Below, piece after piece: positions 7,390 through 16,500 of a stretch of DNA of 17,091 nucleotides. This stretch comes from Chitinophaga pinensis. GTDB lineage: Bacteria; Bacteroidota; Bacteroidia; UKL13-3. How positions within the stretch are numbered: position 1 is the stretch's first letter; each line of letters starts with the position of its first letter. The DNA lies in NCBI GenBank assembly GCA_945875195.1, contig CAMCJW010000025.1, forward strand, positions 1 through 17,091, given 5' to 3'. The position numbers and the translations under genes were made by a program. The notes under the pieces were generated by a model. It saw only the letters and a list, made by a program, of their open reading frames with translations, made no database searches and was not told where the DNA came from.

Positions 7390-8067
7390 ATGAAAAAACT
7401 AATACTATCATTAGCAGTTTTGTTTAGCCTTCAAATGGTTACTGCACAAATATCTTTCAACCCAAAAGTTTCAAAAGGACAAGGGGTTGCAACTAATTTT
7501 CAAATTGTAGCAAAATCTACCTTTACCAATTCTAGCAACGATACTTCATTTGAGTGGAATGTTTTAGAAGTAGCAGCTACCACTGGCTGGTCTTTTGGCA
7601 TGTGCGATCCTGCTAATTGCGTGACAGATTTAATAGTTGGAACCAAAGGCTCTTTTGTTATGAGCAAAGGAAAATCTGGCGAATTTATTGGTGATTTTGT
7701 ACCAGATGGCAAGCCAGGTAATGGAAAAGCTAAAGTTTTGGTTTATTCAAAAGCAAATCCAAGCACTATTTTCGACACCATCGAATTTCAAATGAATGCT
7801 TGGGCAACGGGCATCAAAGAAAACCAAGCATCGCGCGAATTCAGCTTTTACCCAAATCCTGCTAAAGACCGTTTAACCATTAAATACAACACCAAAGAAA
7901 CTATCACTATTGATATTTATAATGTATTGGGTTCTAAAATTAAATCTATTTCACACAGTGGTTTAGAATCCGATATCAACATTGGCGATATGCAAAATGG
8001 CATCTACTTCATCAGGTTCAAAGATGGTAACCAAACCATTTCTAAGCCATTCTCTAAATCGGAATAA
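7390..8067 (+). CDS. Small secreted protein with type IX sorting domain
   Basis: With the ATG at 7390 the protein has 225 residues. It begins with a standard Sec signal peptide (MKKLILSLAVLFSLQMVTAQ, cleavage probably after the Ala of VTA). The frame stays open upstream to 7165, but that part overlaps aroQ and carries no signal, so it is rejected. Residues about 25-145 form a beta-rich, Gly/Ser/Thr-rich domain with two cysteines in MCDPANC, which I cannot assign. The last 75 residues are a type A C-terminal sorting domain: FYPNPAKDRLTIKY, then IDIYNVLGSKI, then GIYFIRFKDGNQTISKPF. Such domains direct proteins through the type IX secretion system to the cell surface or medium. The gene is monocistronic and has its own promoter. 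The function of the passenger domain is unknown. Confidence 0.9.
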   Translation: MKKLILSLAVLFSLQMVTAQISFNPKVSKGQGVATNFQIVAKSTFTNSSNDTSFEWNVLEVAATTGWSFGMCDPANCVTDLIVGTKGSFVMSKGKSGEFIGDFVPDGKPGNGKAKVLVYSKANPSTIFDTIEFQMNAWATGIKENQASREFSFYPNPAKDRLTIKYNTKETITIDIYNVLGSKIKSISHSGLESDINIGDMQNGIYFIRFKDGNQTISKPFSKSE

Positions 8068-8153
8068 TTTCAATTTGCTATCAGAGTAATAGCTATCCAA
8101 AGTATATCAATTAACCACAGAGGATTCTTATAAAGGTTAAAATAATCAATTCA

Positions 8154-8437
8154 CATTAAGCCTGAAGGGCTTTAATTATAATAGCCCCGCATGAAATGCG
8201 GGGTTACGATTGACAAGATTTTTTTACAACCCAGAATGGGTTGAATAATTATTATGCGGCACCTTTAGTTTCACTTTTTGGGAATGTGATTTTACTAAAA
8301 TTATACTTCTTGCATTTGAAAAATCGTAAACCCTTTTATGGTTTTTCAACTCCTTCAGAGTTGCGAATTCATTGTGATTTTAGACAACCCCGCATGCTAT
8401 GCGGGGCTATTATTTTTGAAGCCTTTCAGGCTTCTTT
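8154..8437. repeat. Composite inverted repeat made of small hairpins
   Basis: Two arms of about 90 bp (8154-8243 and 8347-8437) are inverted copies of each other. Over the outer 53 bp I count about 42 matches without gaps. Each arm holds three stem-loops in the same order from the outside in. The outer one is AAGCC-TGAAG-GGCTT (8158-8172), with the related stem AAGCC-TTTCA-GGCTT in the other arm (8420-8434). The middle one is CCCCGCAT-GAA-ATGCGGGG (8185-8203) or the same stem with loop GCT (8388-8406). The inner one is CAACCC-AGAAT-GGGTTG (8227-8243) or CAACTC-CTTCA-GAGTTG (8347-8363). The spacer is about 100 bp and contains a weaker AAACC/GGTTT hairpin at 8328-8344. The layout recalls REP/REPIN or MITE-type non-autonomous elements, and it may also terminate transcription from both convergent genes. 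The family is not identified. Confidence 0.75.
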
Positions 8438-8536
8438 TTCCAGAGGCACTTTTCACAATTTTAAATTTCCATTCACTCTTAATATGGGTGAAACTTTGAA
8501 AACAAATGGAAATTGAAAAACATGTCTGTGATCTTT

Positions 8537-8563
8537 GTGGTTAAAATAATAAACTTTAACCAC
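8537..8563. repeat. Nine-bp stem-loop near the outer-membrane gene end
   Basis: GTGGTTAAA (8537-8545) pairs perfectly with TTTAACCAC (8555-8563) across a 9-base AT-rich loop. It lies about 55 bp past the stop of the minus-strand outer-membrane protein gene, so it could help end that transcript. No strong T-run follows on the minus strand. Confidence 0.5.
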
Positions 8564-8600
8564 CAAATACTCAAGAAACCAAGAATTTTCATCATTCAAC

Positions 8601-8616
8601 TTTAGGTTCAAACAGA
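8601..8616 (-). repeat. 16-mer copy right after the outer-membrane gene stop
   Basis: Read on the minus strand, TCTGTTTGAACCTAAA begins on the base after the TAA stop of the gene at 8617-10113. The identical 16-mer also follows the proS stop (13254-13269), and its complement is inside rlmD (3990-4005). The role is unknown. Confidence 0.7.
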
Positions 8617-10113
8617 TTAAAACCGATAACCTGCCCCCAATACAAAATTGAGTTTATTGGTGCTATTTATTGCCGAGGTAGGATTGCCTTCATAAGGTGT
8701 GATGTAATCTTTTCCTATGCGACTGCTTACTGCAAAATCAAAGAAGTAGGCATTATCATAAACCCAACCAAAACCTGCGCTGATCAATTGCTTTAAGCCA
8801 TTTTCTTTGCTAACATATTCTTCTTTAAACGGACTACCTAACAAAGCATAACCAGCTCTGATGCGTGTGTATTTGCCACATACTTCTATACCTGCTTTGT
8901 AGTTTTGGCCAATGCCATACACTTGCTTATTGGTGCTATTTGCTGTAGCAAAATCTGTTTGTCCATCTTTTGCTTGTAAGCGACCTCTGGTATAATCAAC
9001 CATCTCATAATCTGCATTGATGATTAATAATTTTCCAACTATGATAGAACCACTTGCTGTTAGTCTTTGTGGTGTTATAATTTGGTACTCGTAATAATCT
9101 TCTCTGCCTTCACTAGGTTGATTATAAACCGTGCCATTGTAATTCATGCTGATTGAATTCTGGTAATAATCTGTCATGTTTAACCTCACGGGTGTATGGT
9201 AGGATACTCCTACTCTTATTAAATCTATTGGGCGTAGGATCAAACCGAATTTACCACCCACCCCAGTGCCACTTGAAGTTAAACTTTGGTTGATTGTTGA
9301 ACCCACATAGACATTATTACTAACGCTACTGGCAAGAAGTTTTTCTTGATAAGTATTTTTACTTTCGAACCGTGCATGTTGAATAACCAATGTTGCACCT
9401 AGATATAAGAAATTGGCCACATTTAAACCACCACCAGCATACCATTCATTCATTCTGCCTTTGGTGTTAATTTGCTGAAATTGGTTCATGGTATAATTGG
9501 TATCACCCTGTCTTTCTAAGATAGAAGCGTACTGATTTCTGGCACCATTGTTATCAATTAAACTTACACGCCAAGCAAGTGCAGAAAGGGTATTGTCTAA
9601 ATCGCTGTTCCAAAAACCAGCGCTATCACTACCATTGGCGCTCCTAGCCAAGTAATCTCCTACTGTTGTATTTTTTCCTTTACCAGAATATATGGTTGAA
9701 GTTTGAAAATCATTTAATCGGTTCATACCAAAAGCAAAAGAGCCGCCGACAATACCATCTCTTTTTGGCTTGCCCATATTTTGGTCAACAAAGCTAAAAA
9801 CCATTCCTAAATTTGGTATATTAAACATGGTTCTACTATCGCTCATGAGGTTGCCATTGTAATCTGTTTTACTAATGGTTGAGGTTATTGCCATAGAACC
9901 CATCATTTCATTTCTGCGGTATAAACCTAAACCAGCGGGGTTAAAACTTGCAGCACTTAAGTCTGCACCTGCTGCGCCCCAAGCACCCGATAAACCTAGT
10001 GTTCTGGCCGAACCTGTGATGCTTTGATTGCTGTATCTAAAAATATCTTCTTGGTTTTGCGCGCTTACATTTAGGCACAAAACAGACGCCAATATTGCTA
10101 TTTTACTTTTCAT
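8617..10113 (-). CDS. Outer-membrane beta-barrel protein, OmpP1/FadL-like
   Basis: The protein has 498 residues with a Sec signal peptide (MKSKIAILASVLCLNVSAQ). Just after it comes the conserved N-terminal block of a large Bacteroidota outer-membrane family: SARTLGLSGAWGAAGADLSA, then FNPAGLGLYRRNE (about 34-68), resembling the start of OmpP1/FadL/TodX-type porins and PorV-like proteins. The rest alternates polar and hydrophobic residues as in transmembrane beta strands, and the C-terminus (NFVLGAGYRF) ends in the aromatic residue used for barrel assembly. The substrate is unknown. It follows the lipoprotein gene by 20 bp, with AAGGAA just before the ATG as a plausible ribosome binding site, so both are probably one transcript. 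PorV itself is shorter, so I do not call it PorV. Confidence 0.8.
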   Translation of the reverse strand: MKSKIAILASVLCLNVSAQNQEDIFRYSNQSITGSARTLGLSGAWGAAGADLSAASFNPAGLGLYRRNEMMGSMAITSTISKTDYNGNLMSDSRTMFNIPNLGMVFSFVDQNMGKPKRDGIVGGSFAFGMNRLNDFQTSTIYSGKGKNTTVGDYLARSANGSDSAGFWNSDLDNTLSALAWRVSLIDNNGARNQYASILERQGDTNYTMNQFQQINTKGRMNEWYAGGGLNVANFLYLGATLVIQHARFESKNTYQEKLLASSVSNNVYVGSTINQSLTSSGTGVGGKFGLILRPIDLIRVGVSYHTPVRLNMTDYYQNSISMNYNGTVYNQPSEGREDYYEYQIITPQRLTASGSIIVGKLLIINADYEMVDYTRGRLQAKDGQTDFATANSTNKQVYGIGQNYKAGIEVCGKYTRIRAGYALLGSPFKEEYVSKENGLKQLISAGFGWVYDNAYFFDFAVSSRIGKDYITPYEGNPTSAINSTNKLNFVLGAGYRF

Positions 10114-10133
10114 GTTCCTTGTTTTAAGTTAAA

Positions 10134-11678
10134 TTATCTAGGCCTAGAATTACCGCCACCAGTGCTACCAGATGAACCTCCACTGCTTGATGGCCTCGGA
10201 GAGGAAGGTGAGCTGCTACTTGGCCTACTTTGGCTTGGTTGTGAATTTGAAGGTGCGCTGTAGGAAGGTGTACTTGAAGAATTTCCTCTATTTGCTGGTC
10301 GGCTATCTTGATTGCTCATTGATCTTGATGGCCTTTCATAACTTGGATTATCATTTGAACGTGGGCTAGCTTGCCTTGAAGGTTGGTATCCTGAGTTAGA
10401 TGGAACATTGCTTGAACCATTGTCTCTTGGACGAGAAGGCACGTATACTGGTTTGCCATCAGAGCCACTTCTTAACTCTCCTCCTGCCCTATTAGAGTAT
10501 GTGCTTGTGCCACTTGGTGCACTTGGTCTACTATTGGTATTTGGCGAAATATATACTGGCCTTCCATTGTTATCATAACCCAAATCGCCACCTGGCCTGT
10601 TGGTTGAAACATTATTGGGATCAACAGTTGGCCTATTTGGCCTGTAAACTGAACCACCACCAGTATTTGGTCTCACATAAGCTGGCTGATTACTTGGATC
10701 TATAGCTTGATTTACTCCTCCATTTGGCCTTGAAACTACCTTTTCGCCAGAGGCACCCGGGCGACTACCAGCAGCTGGTACAGCCGATCCCATTGAATTT
10801 CTTGGGCGCATGATTGGCCTATTAGTAACTATATCGTTTCCATTGTTATTGAAATTGTTGTTCCTGCGATTTCCCCAACCGTTGCCACAACCCCAACCAT
10901 TGCCCCATCCATATCCATAACCCCAAGGATTGTAAAATGAATTGTATCCATATCCGTAATAAGGATGATACATGTAAGGATTGTATCCATAATATGGTCC
11001 AAAGCCCATATAAGGATTGAAAGCATAAGGATTTCCATATCCCCAATAAGGGTCATAAAAATTATTAAAAGGAGAAAAGCCAAAGCCAGTATTCATACCA
11101 AAACCAGTATTGTAACCAACTCCCCAATTAAAACCATTGTTGTTATTCCAATTCAAACCAATATTCCAACCTGGTGCCCAATTATAAAAGCCAGGGCGTA
11201 CAACAGGCGTAAAAAGGCTTGTCCAGCCCCAATTACTGCTCAATGAATTGTAATAAGGGTCATCGTAATAGTATTGTCGGTCTGAACCAAAGCGTCGCGC
11301 GTCGCGGTTTTCATTCTTATCATCGATTAGCACATTGCTTTGTTTGGTGGTATCTTCCTGAGAGGTAAAACCACGTTTGGCATTCCAAGCTCTATAGGCT
11401 TCTTGCGCCCTAATTTCATCTGTGTTCACCGGAGTTTGCTCTTGAGCTGCCTCTATATTTTGATAAGCAGGAGCATAATTACTTTCAATTACCCCCGGGT
11501 TTGGACCTTTATTGTTGTTCCATTTTTCAACGTCCTTGTAGCTTTGACCACCTTTGGGCTCGCTATGTCGCGACCAATACACATCATCATCTACTTCGTT
11601 GATGCCAATAGTTTTTGAAGAGCATGCACCTAATAGTAACATTAACAGCGCATAAAATAGGAATTTATAATTTTTCAT
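10134..11678 (-). CDS. Gly/Tyr/Asn-rich lipoprotein with Ser/Pro-rich tail
   Basis: The protein has 514 residues, starting with a lipoprotein signal (LLMLLLGAC, Cys19), so it is probably anchored in the outer membrane. Residues 20-150 are charged, with VYWSRHSEPKGGQSY and an NTDEIRAQEAYRAWNAKRGF helix. Residues about 160-275 are extremely rich in Gly, Tyr, Asn, Phe and Trp (PYMGFGPYYGYNPYMYHPYY and similar), low complexity and likely sticky or disordered. The rest is Ser/Pro/Arg/Asn-rich, with about three imperfect repeats built around RP(N/G)GG...(Q/R/K)P(A/V)Y(V/I). The final 60 residues are almost only Ser, Pro, Arg, Gly, Asn and Gln. I do not recognise a catalytic domain. It precedes the outer-membrane protein gene by 20 bp. 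A structural or surface role is a guess. On the minus strand, TTACTTTG (11702-11709) is a possible imperfect -7 box. Confidence 0.8.
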   Translation of the reverse strand: MKNYKFLFYALLMLLLGACSSKTIGINEVDDDVYWSRHSEPKGGQSYKDVEKWNNNKGPNPGVIESNYAPAYQNIEAAQEQTPVNTDEIRAQEAYRAWNAKRGFTSQEDTTKQSNVLIDDKNENRDARRFGSDRQYYYDDPYYNSLSSNWGWTSLFTPVVRPGFYNWAPGWNIGLNWNNNNGFNWGVGYNTGFGMNTGFGFSPFNNFYDPYWGYGNPYAFNPYMGFGPYYGYNPYMYHPYYGYGYNSFYNPWGYGYGWGNGWGCGNGWGNRRNNNFNNNGNDIVTNRPIMRPRNSMGSAVPAAGSRPGASGEKVVSRPNGGVNQAIDPSNQPAYVRPNTGGGSVYRPNRPTVDPNNVSTNRPGGDLGYDNNGRPVYISPNTNSRPSAPSGTSTYSNRAGGELRSGSDGKPVYVPSRPRDNGSSNVPSNSGYQPSRQASPRSNDNPSYERPSRSMSNQDSRPANRGNSSSTPSYSAPSNSQPSQSRPSSSSPSSPRPSSSGGSSGSTGGGNSRPR

Positions 11679-11720
11679 GATATTGGATTTTATTCCTTAT
11701 ACAAAGTAACAACTAAAAAG

Positions 11721-11729
11721 TATTTTTGC
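11721..11729 (+). promoter_or_regulatory. -7 box candidate for proS
   Basis: TATTTTTGC matches TAnnTTTGC perfectly and lies 45 bp before the proS ATG. No TTTG or TTG is present at the usual 19-23 bp upstream, so only half of the promoter is supported. Confidence 0.45.
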
Positions 11730-11774
11730 TACTCGGTTTATGTAAAATTCAAATACTATTCCAAAAAGTACATT

Positions 11775-13250
11775 ATGGAAATAAAAAAAGTTAAAAGGAG
11801 CGAAGATTATAGTGGCTGGTATAATAATCTGGTAAAGAATGCAGATTTGGCGGAGCATTCAGACGTTAAAGGATGCATGATAATAAAACCTTATGGCTAT
11901 GCCATTTGGGAAAAAATGCAAGCAGAACTAGACAGGCGATTCAAGGAAACAGGACACCAGAACGCCTATTTTCCACTTTTCATCCCAAAATCTTTTTTTA
12001 CCAAAGAGGCCAGCCATGTGGATGGTTTTGCCAAAGAGTGTGCCGTTGTAACCCATTATAGACTTAAGGTTGACCCTATTACCAAAGAAATTGTGGTTGA
12101 TCCAGATGCCAAATTGGAAGAAGAGCTCATTGTGCGCCCTACAAGTGAAACCATTATTTGGAATACCTACCGTTCTTGGATACAAAGTTATAGAGACCTG
12201 CCAATCTTGTTGAACCAATGGGCCAATGTGGTGAGGTGGGAAATGCGCACTCGTTTATTTTTGCGTACTACAGAATTTTTGTGGCAAGAAGGTCATACCG
12301 CGCATGCCACAGCCGATGAGGCAATTGCAGAAACAAAGCAAATGCTAGAAGTTTACGCAGATTTTGCAGAAAATATTTTGGCAGTGCCTGTCATCAAAGG
12401 AATTAAGTCTGCCAATGAACGTTTTGCTGGAGCCATTGATACCTATTGTATAGAAGGTTTAATGCAAGATGGCAAAGCTTTGCAAATGGGTACCTCCCAC
12501 TTTTTGGGTCAGAACTTTGCTAAGGCTTTTGATGTAAAATATGTAACCAAAGAAAATACCAAAGAATATGTATGGGCTACCTCTTGGGGTGTTTCTACTC
12601 GTTTAATGGGTGCGCTTATTATGAGTCACAGCGACGATGAAGGCTTGGTTTTACCACCAAGATTGGCGCCTATCCAAGTAGTGATTGTACCTATATCTAG
12701 AAAGCCAGAAGAAAAAGAATTGGTGATGGAAAAAGCCAATCACTATTTTCAATTACTAAAAAAGCAAGGTGTTTTGGTAAAATTAGACGATAGAGATCAT
12801 TTGAGTCCGGGTTTTAAATTTGCCGATTACGAATTAAAAGGTGTACCCGTTAGAATTGCCATTGGACCCAGAGATGTGCAAAATGAAACGGTAGAAGTTG
12901 CCCGCAGAGATACCAAAGAAAAGCAGGTAATGAGTGCTGCCGATTTGGAACATAAAATTCCGCATTTGTTAGAACAAATACAGGCCAATATTTACCAACG
13001 TGCCTTAGATTATAGGAGCGAGCACATACATGCAGTAAATACATGGGATGAGTTTATGGATGCTTTGGATAACAAAACTGGATTTGTAAGTGCCCATTGG
13101 GATGGCAGCTCAGAAACAGAGGAAAAAATCAAAGAACTGAGTAAAGCAACTATCAGGTGTATTCCATTGGATAACCCTCAAGAATTTGGCAAATGCATTT
13201 TAACAGGAAATGAATCTAAAGAACGAGTTTTGTTTGCAAGGGCTTATTAA
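11775..13250 (+). CDS. proS: Prolyl-tRNA synthetase, archaeal/eukaryote-like type
   Basis: ProS charges tRNA-Pro with proline using ATP. The protein has 491 residues and is of the short class II form without the editing insertion typical of E. coli ProS. The order is an N-terminal YSGWYNNLVKNADLAEHSDVKG segment (12-33), ProS-typical RPTSE at 121-125, motif 2 (RWEMRTRLFLRTTEF 154-168 and QEGHTAH 171-177), and motif 3 (GVSTRLMGALIMSHSDDEGL from 272, Arg276). An anticodon-binding domain follows (IQVVIVPISRKPEE..., about 297-400), then the C-terminal domain found in this subtype, ending in ARAY. The start MEIKKVKRSEDYSGWY fits the family. It stands alone between a divergent lipoprotein gene and secA, with a candidate terminator downstream. 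Confidence 0.96.
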   Translation: MEIKKVKRSEDYSGWYNNLVKNADLAEHSDVKGCMIIKPYGYAIWEKMQAELDRRFKETGHQNAYFPLFIPKSFFTKEASHVDGFAKECAVVTHYRLKVDPITKEIVVDPDAKLEEELIVRPTSETIIWNTYRSWIQSYRDLPILLNQWANVVRWEMRTRLFLRTTEFLWQEGHTAHATADEAIAETKQMLEVYADFAENILAVPVIKGIKSANERFAGAIDTYCIEGLMQDGKALQMGTSHFLGQNFAKAFDVKYVTKENTKEYVWATSWGVSTRLMGALIMSHSDDEGLVLPPRLAPIQVVIVPISRKPEEKELVMEKANHYFQLLKKQGVLVKLDDRDHLSPGFKFADYELKGVPVRIAIGPRDVQNETVEVARRDTKEKQVMSAADLEHKIPHLLEQIQANIYQRALDYRSEHIHAVNTWDEFMDALDNKTGFVSAHWDGSSETEEKIKELSKATIRCIPLDNPQEFGKCILTGNESKERVLFARAY

Positions 13251-13253
13251 TTT

Positions 13254-13269
13254 TCTGTTTGAACCTAAA
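13254..13269 (+). repeat. 16-mer copy just after the proS stop
   Basis: TCTGTTTGAACCTAAA starts 3 bp after the proS TAA, in the same gene-relative orientation as the copy after the outer-membrane protein gene at 8601-8616. A partial inverted echo, TAGGTTCAGAC, follows at about 13399. Confidence 0.7.
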
Positions 13270-13304
13270 TATTTTAGTGTTTAACTATATTTTATTGAAC
13301 CAAT

Positions 13305-13340
13305 TTGAAAATCAATTTTAATGATAGGATTGATTTTCAA
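13305..13340 (+). terminator. Candidate terminator of proS
   Basis: TTGAAAATCAAT (13305-13316) pairs exactly with ATTGATTTTCAA (13329-13340) across a 12-base loop and is followed by TTTTA. The stem is AT-rich, so it is weaker than a classical terminator, but its place 55 bp after the proS stop fits. Confidence 0.45.
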
Positions 13341-13549
13341 TTTTATCGGAGTGCAACCTGACAAATAATTCAGCCAGAATTATCAACAAATAAAGAGTAG
13401 GTTCAGACCAAAAGACCCTGAATGCTAAATTATTATGCCATTATGGCAAAAAGGGAGATTGGATTAATTTATGTGTATATGGAAAAATACCATAAATTTA
13501 CAGCCCTTTGCACAATGTGCTGGGCTTATTCAGAGTTAAGAATATATAT

Positions 13550-16500
13550 ATGATTGGAAGCATTTTTAAAGGAATTACCAAGATTTTTGGAAGTAAATCG
13601 GACCGCGATTTAAAGGAACTGAATCCTGTAGTTGGCTTAGTGAATGAGGCATTTGCCAAATTACAAAGCCTTAGCGATAATGATTTGCGAAATAAAACTC
13701 AACAATTAAAGGATCAGATAAAGGAAAGATTGGCTGTTATTGACCAAGAAATTGATGAGTTGAAGATTGAATCGCAGGTGGCTGACATGGATTTGATTGA
13801 CAAAGACAACTTGTTTAAAAGAATTGATCAACTCAAGAAAAATAGAGACACAGAATTAGAATTGGTGCTCAATGATATTTTACCTGATGCCTTTGCTGTA
13901 GTTAAAGAAACAGCTCGCAGGTTTGCAGAAAACAAACAATTGGTTGTTAAGGCAACTGATTGGGACAAAGAAATGAGCGCCCGAACCAAGGTTAAAAAAC
14001 CAGTTACCATTGAGGGTGATAAGGCAATTTGGGGAAACACCTGGGAGGCTGCGGGGCAATCAGTAACCTGGAACATGGTTCATTACGATGTGCAGTTAAT
14101 TGGTGGCCTAGTTTTGCACAAAGGCAGAATTGCAGAAATGGCAACGGGTGAAGGAAAAACCTTGGTTTCAACATTGCCTTCTTACCTCAACTCTCTGGCT
14201 GGACTTGGAGTGCACATTGTAACCGTAAATGATTACTTGGCACGAAGGGACTGTGAATGGAATGGTCCTTTGTTTGAGTTTCATGGTATTAGTGTTGATT
14301 GTATAGATTACCATCAACCAAATTCAGCAGAAAGAAGAAAAGCCTACCAAGCAGATATTACTTACGGAACCAACAATGAATTTGGCTTTGATTACCTAAG
14401 AGATAACATGGCCAATAGTTTGGATGAATTGGTTCAGCGGAAACACCATTTTGCCATGGTGGATGAGGTGGATTCGGTTTTAATTGATGATGCCAGAACG
14501 CCATTGATTATTTCTGGTCCGGTGCCTCGTGGCGACGACCAGCAGTTCTATGCTTTGAAATCGAGGATAGAGAAATTAGTGAATGTGCAAAAGGCTTATG
14601 TAAATACTGCCCTTACAGATGCTAAAAGATTAATTGCTGCTAACAATGAAAAAGAAGGTGGTTTTAAATTATTGCAAGCATACAGAGGATTGCCAAAAAA
14701 CAGTGCGTTGATTAAGTTTTTGGGCGAACCTGGTATGAAGCAGATTTTAACAAAAACAGAGAACTATTATATGCAAGACCAACAAAAGGAAATGCATAAA
14801 ATTGATGCCGATTTATACTTTGTTATTGATGAAAAAATAAACTCTGTTGACCTTTCAGAAAAAGGAGTTGAGCAAATTACCAATTCTGGTGAGGATCCAC
14901 ATTTCTTTATTATTCCAGATGTAGGTTCAGAAATAGCTGAGTTAGAAAAATCGACTATTGAAGAGGAAGAAAAAGCAAAAAGAAAAGAGCAATTGATGCT
15001 TGATTTTACAATTAAATCTGAGCGCATCCATACTATTAACCAATTGCTTAAAGCTTATTGTATGTTTGATAGAGATATTGAATACATCATTCAAGATAGC
15101 AAGGTTAAAATTGTAGATGAGCAAACAGGTAGGGTTTTAGATGGCAGAAGGTATAGCGATGGCTTACATCAGGCTATTGAGGCAAAGGAAAATGTAAAAG
15201 TAGAAGCTGCTACACAAACTTATGCTACTGTAACTTTGCAGAACTTCTTTAGGATGTATCACAAGCTTTGCGGGATGACGGGTACTGCTACCACTGAAGC
15301 AGGAGAATTCTGGGAAATTTACAAATTGGATGTAGTAGAAATACCAACCAATAGAAACATTACTCGTAAGGATGAGGAGGATGTTATCTATAAAACCAAA
15401 CGCGAAAAGTACAATGCAGTTATTGATGAAATTGTAAAACTAACCGAAGCAGGAAGACCTGTATTGGTTGGTACCACAAGCGTTGAGGTAAGTGAGCTTT
15501 TGGGCAGAATGCTAACCATGCGTAAAATAAAACACAATGTATTGAACGCAAAACAACACCAACGTGAGGCAGATATAGTTGCCGAAGCTGGTCAGAAAAG
15601 TGGCGTAACCATTGCAACCAACATGGCTGGAAGGGGAACGGATATCAAGCTGGGAGAAGGCGTAAAAGAAGTTGGCGGTTTGGCAATTATTGGTACTGAA
15701 AGACATGAGAGCAGGCGAGTAGATAGACAGCTGAGAGGTAGAGCTGGAAGGCAAGGCGATCCGGGTTCATCTAAGTTTTATGTTTCATTGGAAGATGATT
15801 TGATGCGCTTGTTTGGTTCAGAACGAATTGCCAGCATTATGGATAGGTTGGGCATGAAAGAAGGTGAAAATATTGAGCATTCAATGATTACCAAGAACAT
15901 TGAAAGAGCCCAAAGAAGAGTAGAACAAAATAACTTTGGAACGCGTAAACGCCTCTTGGAATATGATGATGTAATGAACTCACAAAGAGAGGTTATTTAT
16001 TCGAAAAGAAGAAACGCATTATACGGCGATAAGCTTGAGTTAGACATTAGCAATATGTTGGCAGATACCTGCGAAGAGATTGTAGAAACCTACCAAGATA
16101 TCAAGAACTACAATGAATTCAAATTTGAGGTGATGCGTATTTTTGCGCATGAGCCAAAGCTAACGGAAGATGAGTTTTTAGGAGGAAAAACGGAGGCTGT
16201 GGGAGACAAATTGTTTGCGGAATTATTGCAACATTACCACCAAAAAACACAAGACATGGCATTGGTTGCTTGGCCAGTAATCAAAGATGTTTATTCCAAC
16301 AGAGGGTCGCAATTTGAATCTATAGCTGTACCTGTGAGCGATGGTATCCACAACATGCAAATTCCGGTGAATCTTCAAAAAGCTTTCGAAACAGAAGCAA
16401 AAGAAATCAGCAAAACCTTTGAAAAGTATGCTTCATTGTTTGTGATCGACAATGATTGGAAAGAGCATTTGCGTGAAATGGACGACTTGAAACAAAGTTC

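Larger units (their letters stand above)
8068..8616. other. Long hairpin-rich spacer
   Basis: These 549 bp lie between the convergent ends of the secreted protein gene and the outer-membrane protein gene. The stretch has no credible gene but is packed with inverted repeats, listed separately. A weak hairpin (GCTAT 8077-8081 with ATAGC 8089-8093) follows the secreted protein stop. The decanucleotide AATTTCCATT (8464-8473) pairs exactly with AATGGAAATT (8505-8514) and encloses a smaller TTCAC/GTGAA stem. TTAACCACA (8111-8119) and its complement TGTGGTTAA (8536-8544) lie near the outer edges. Confidence 0.75.
13251..13549. other. Spacer between proS and secA
   Basis: These 299 bp contain no gene or tRNA that I can see. 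They hold the 16-mer after the proS stop, a 12-bp stem-loop, and three short palindromes nearer to secA: TGCCAT-T-ATGGCA (13436-13448), TATGG/CCATA (13478-13494) and GCACA-A-TGTGC (13510-13520). The last lies about 30 bp before the secA start and could be an operator, but no regulator is implied by the neighbours. Confidence 0.6.

Noticed and set aside
8241..8516. Open frame of 91 codons on the plus strand
   Set aside because: It is made entirely of the inverted-repeat hairpins and palindromes; translated repeat elements of this kind often give spurious proteins.
10829..11246. Several open frames on both strands within the Gly/Tyr-rich lipoprotein gene
   Set aside because: They are by-products of the repetitive codon pattern of the real gene.
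13508..13549. Upstream start for secA
   Set aside because: The 14 added residues include a palindrome and do not resemble a SecA N-terminus.
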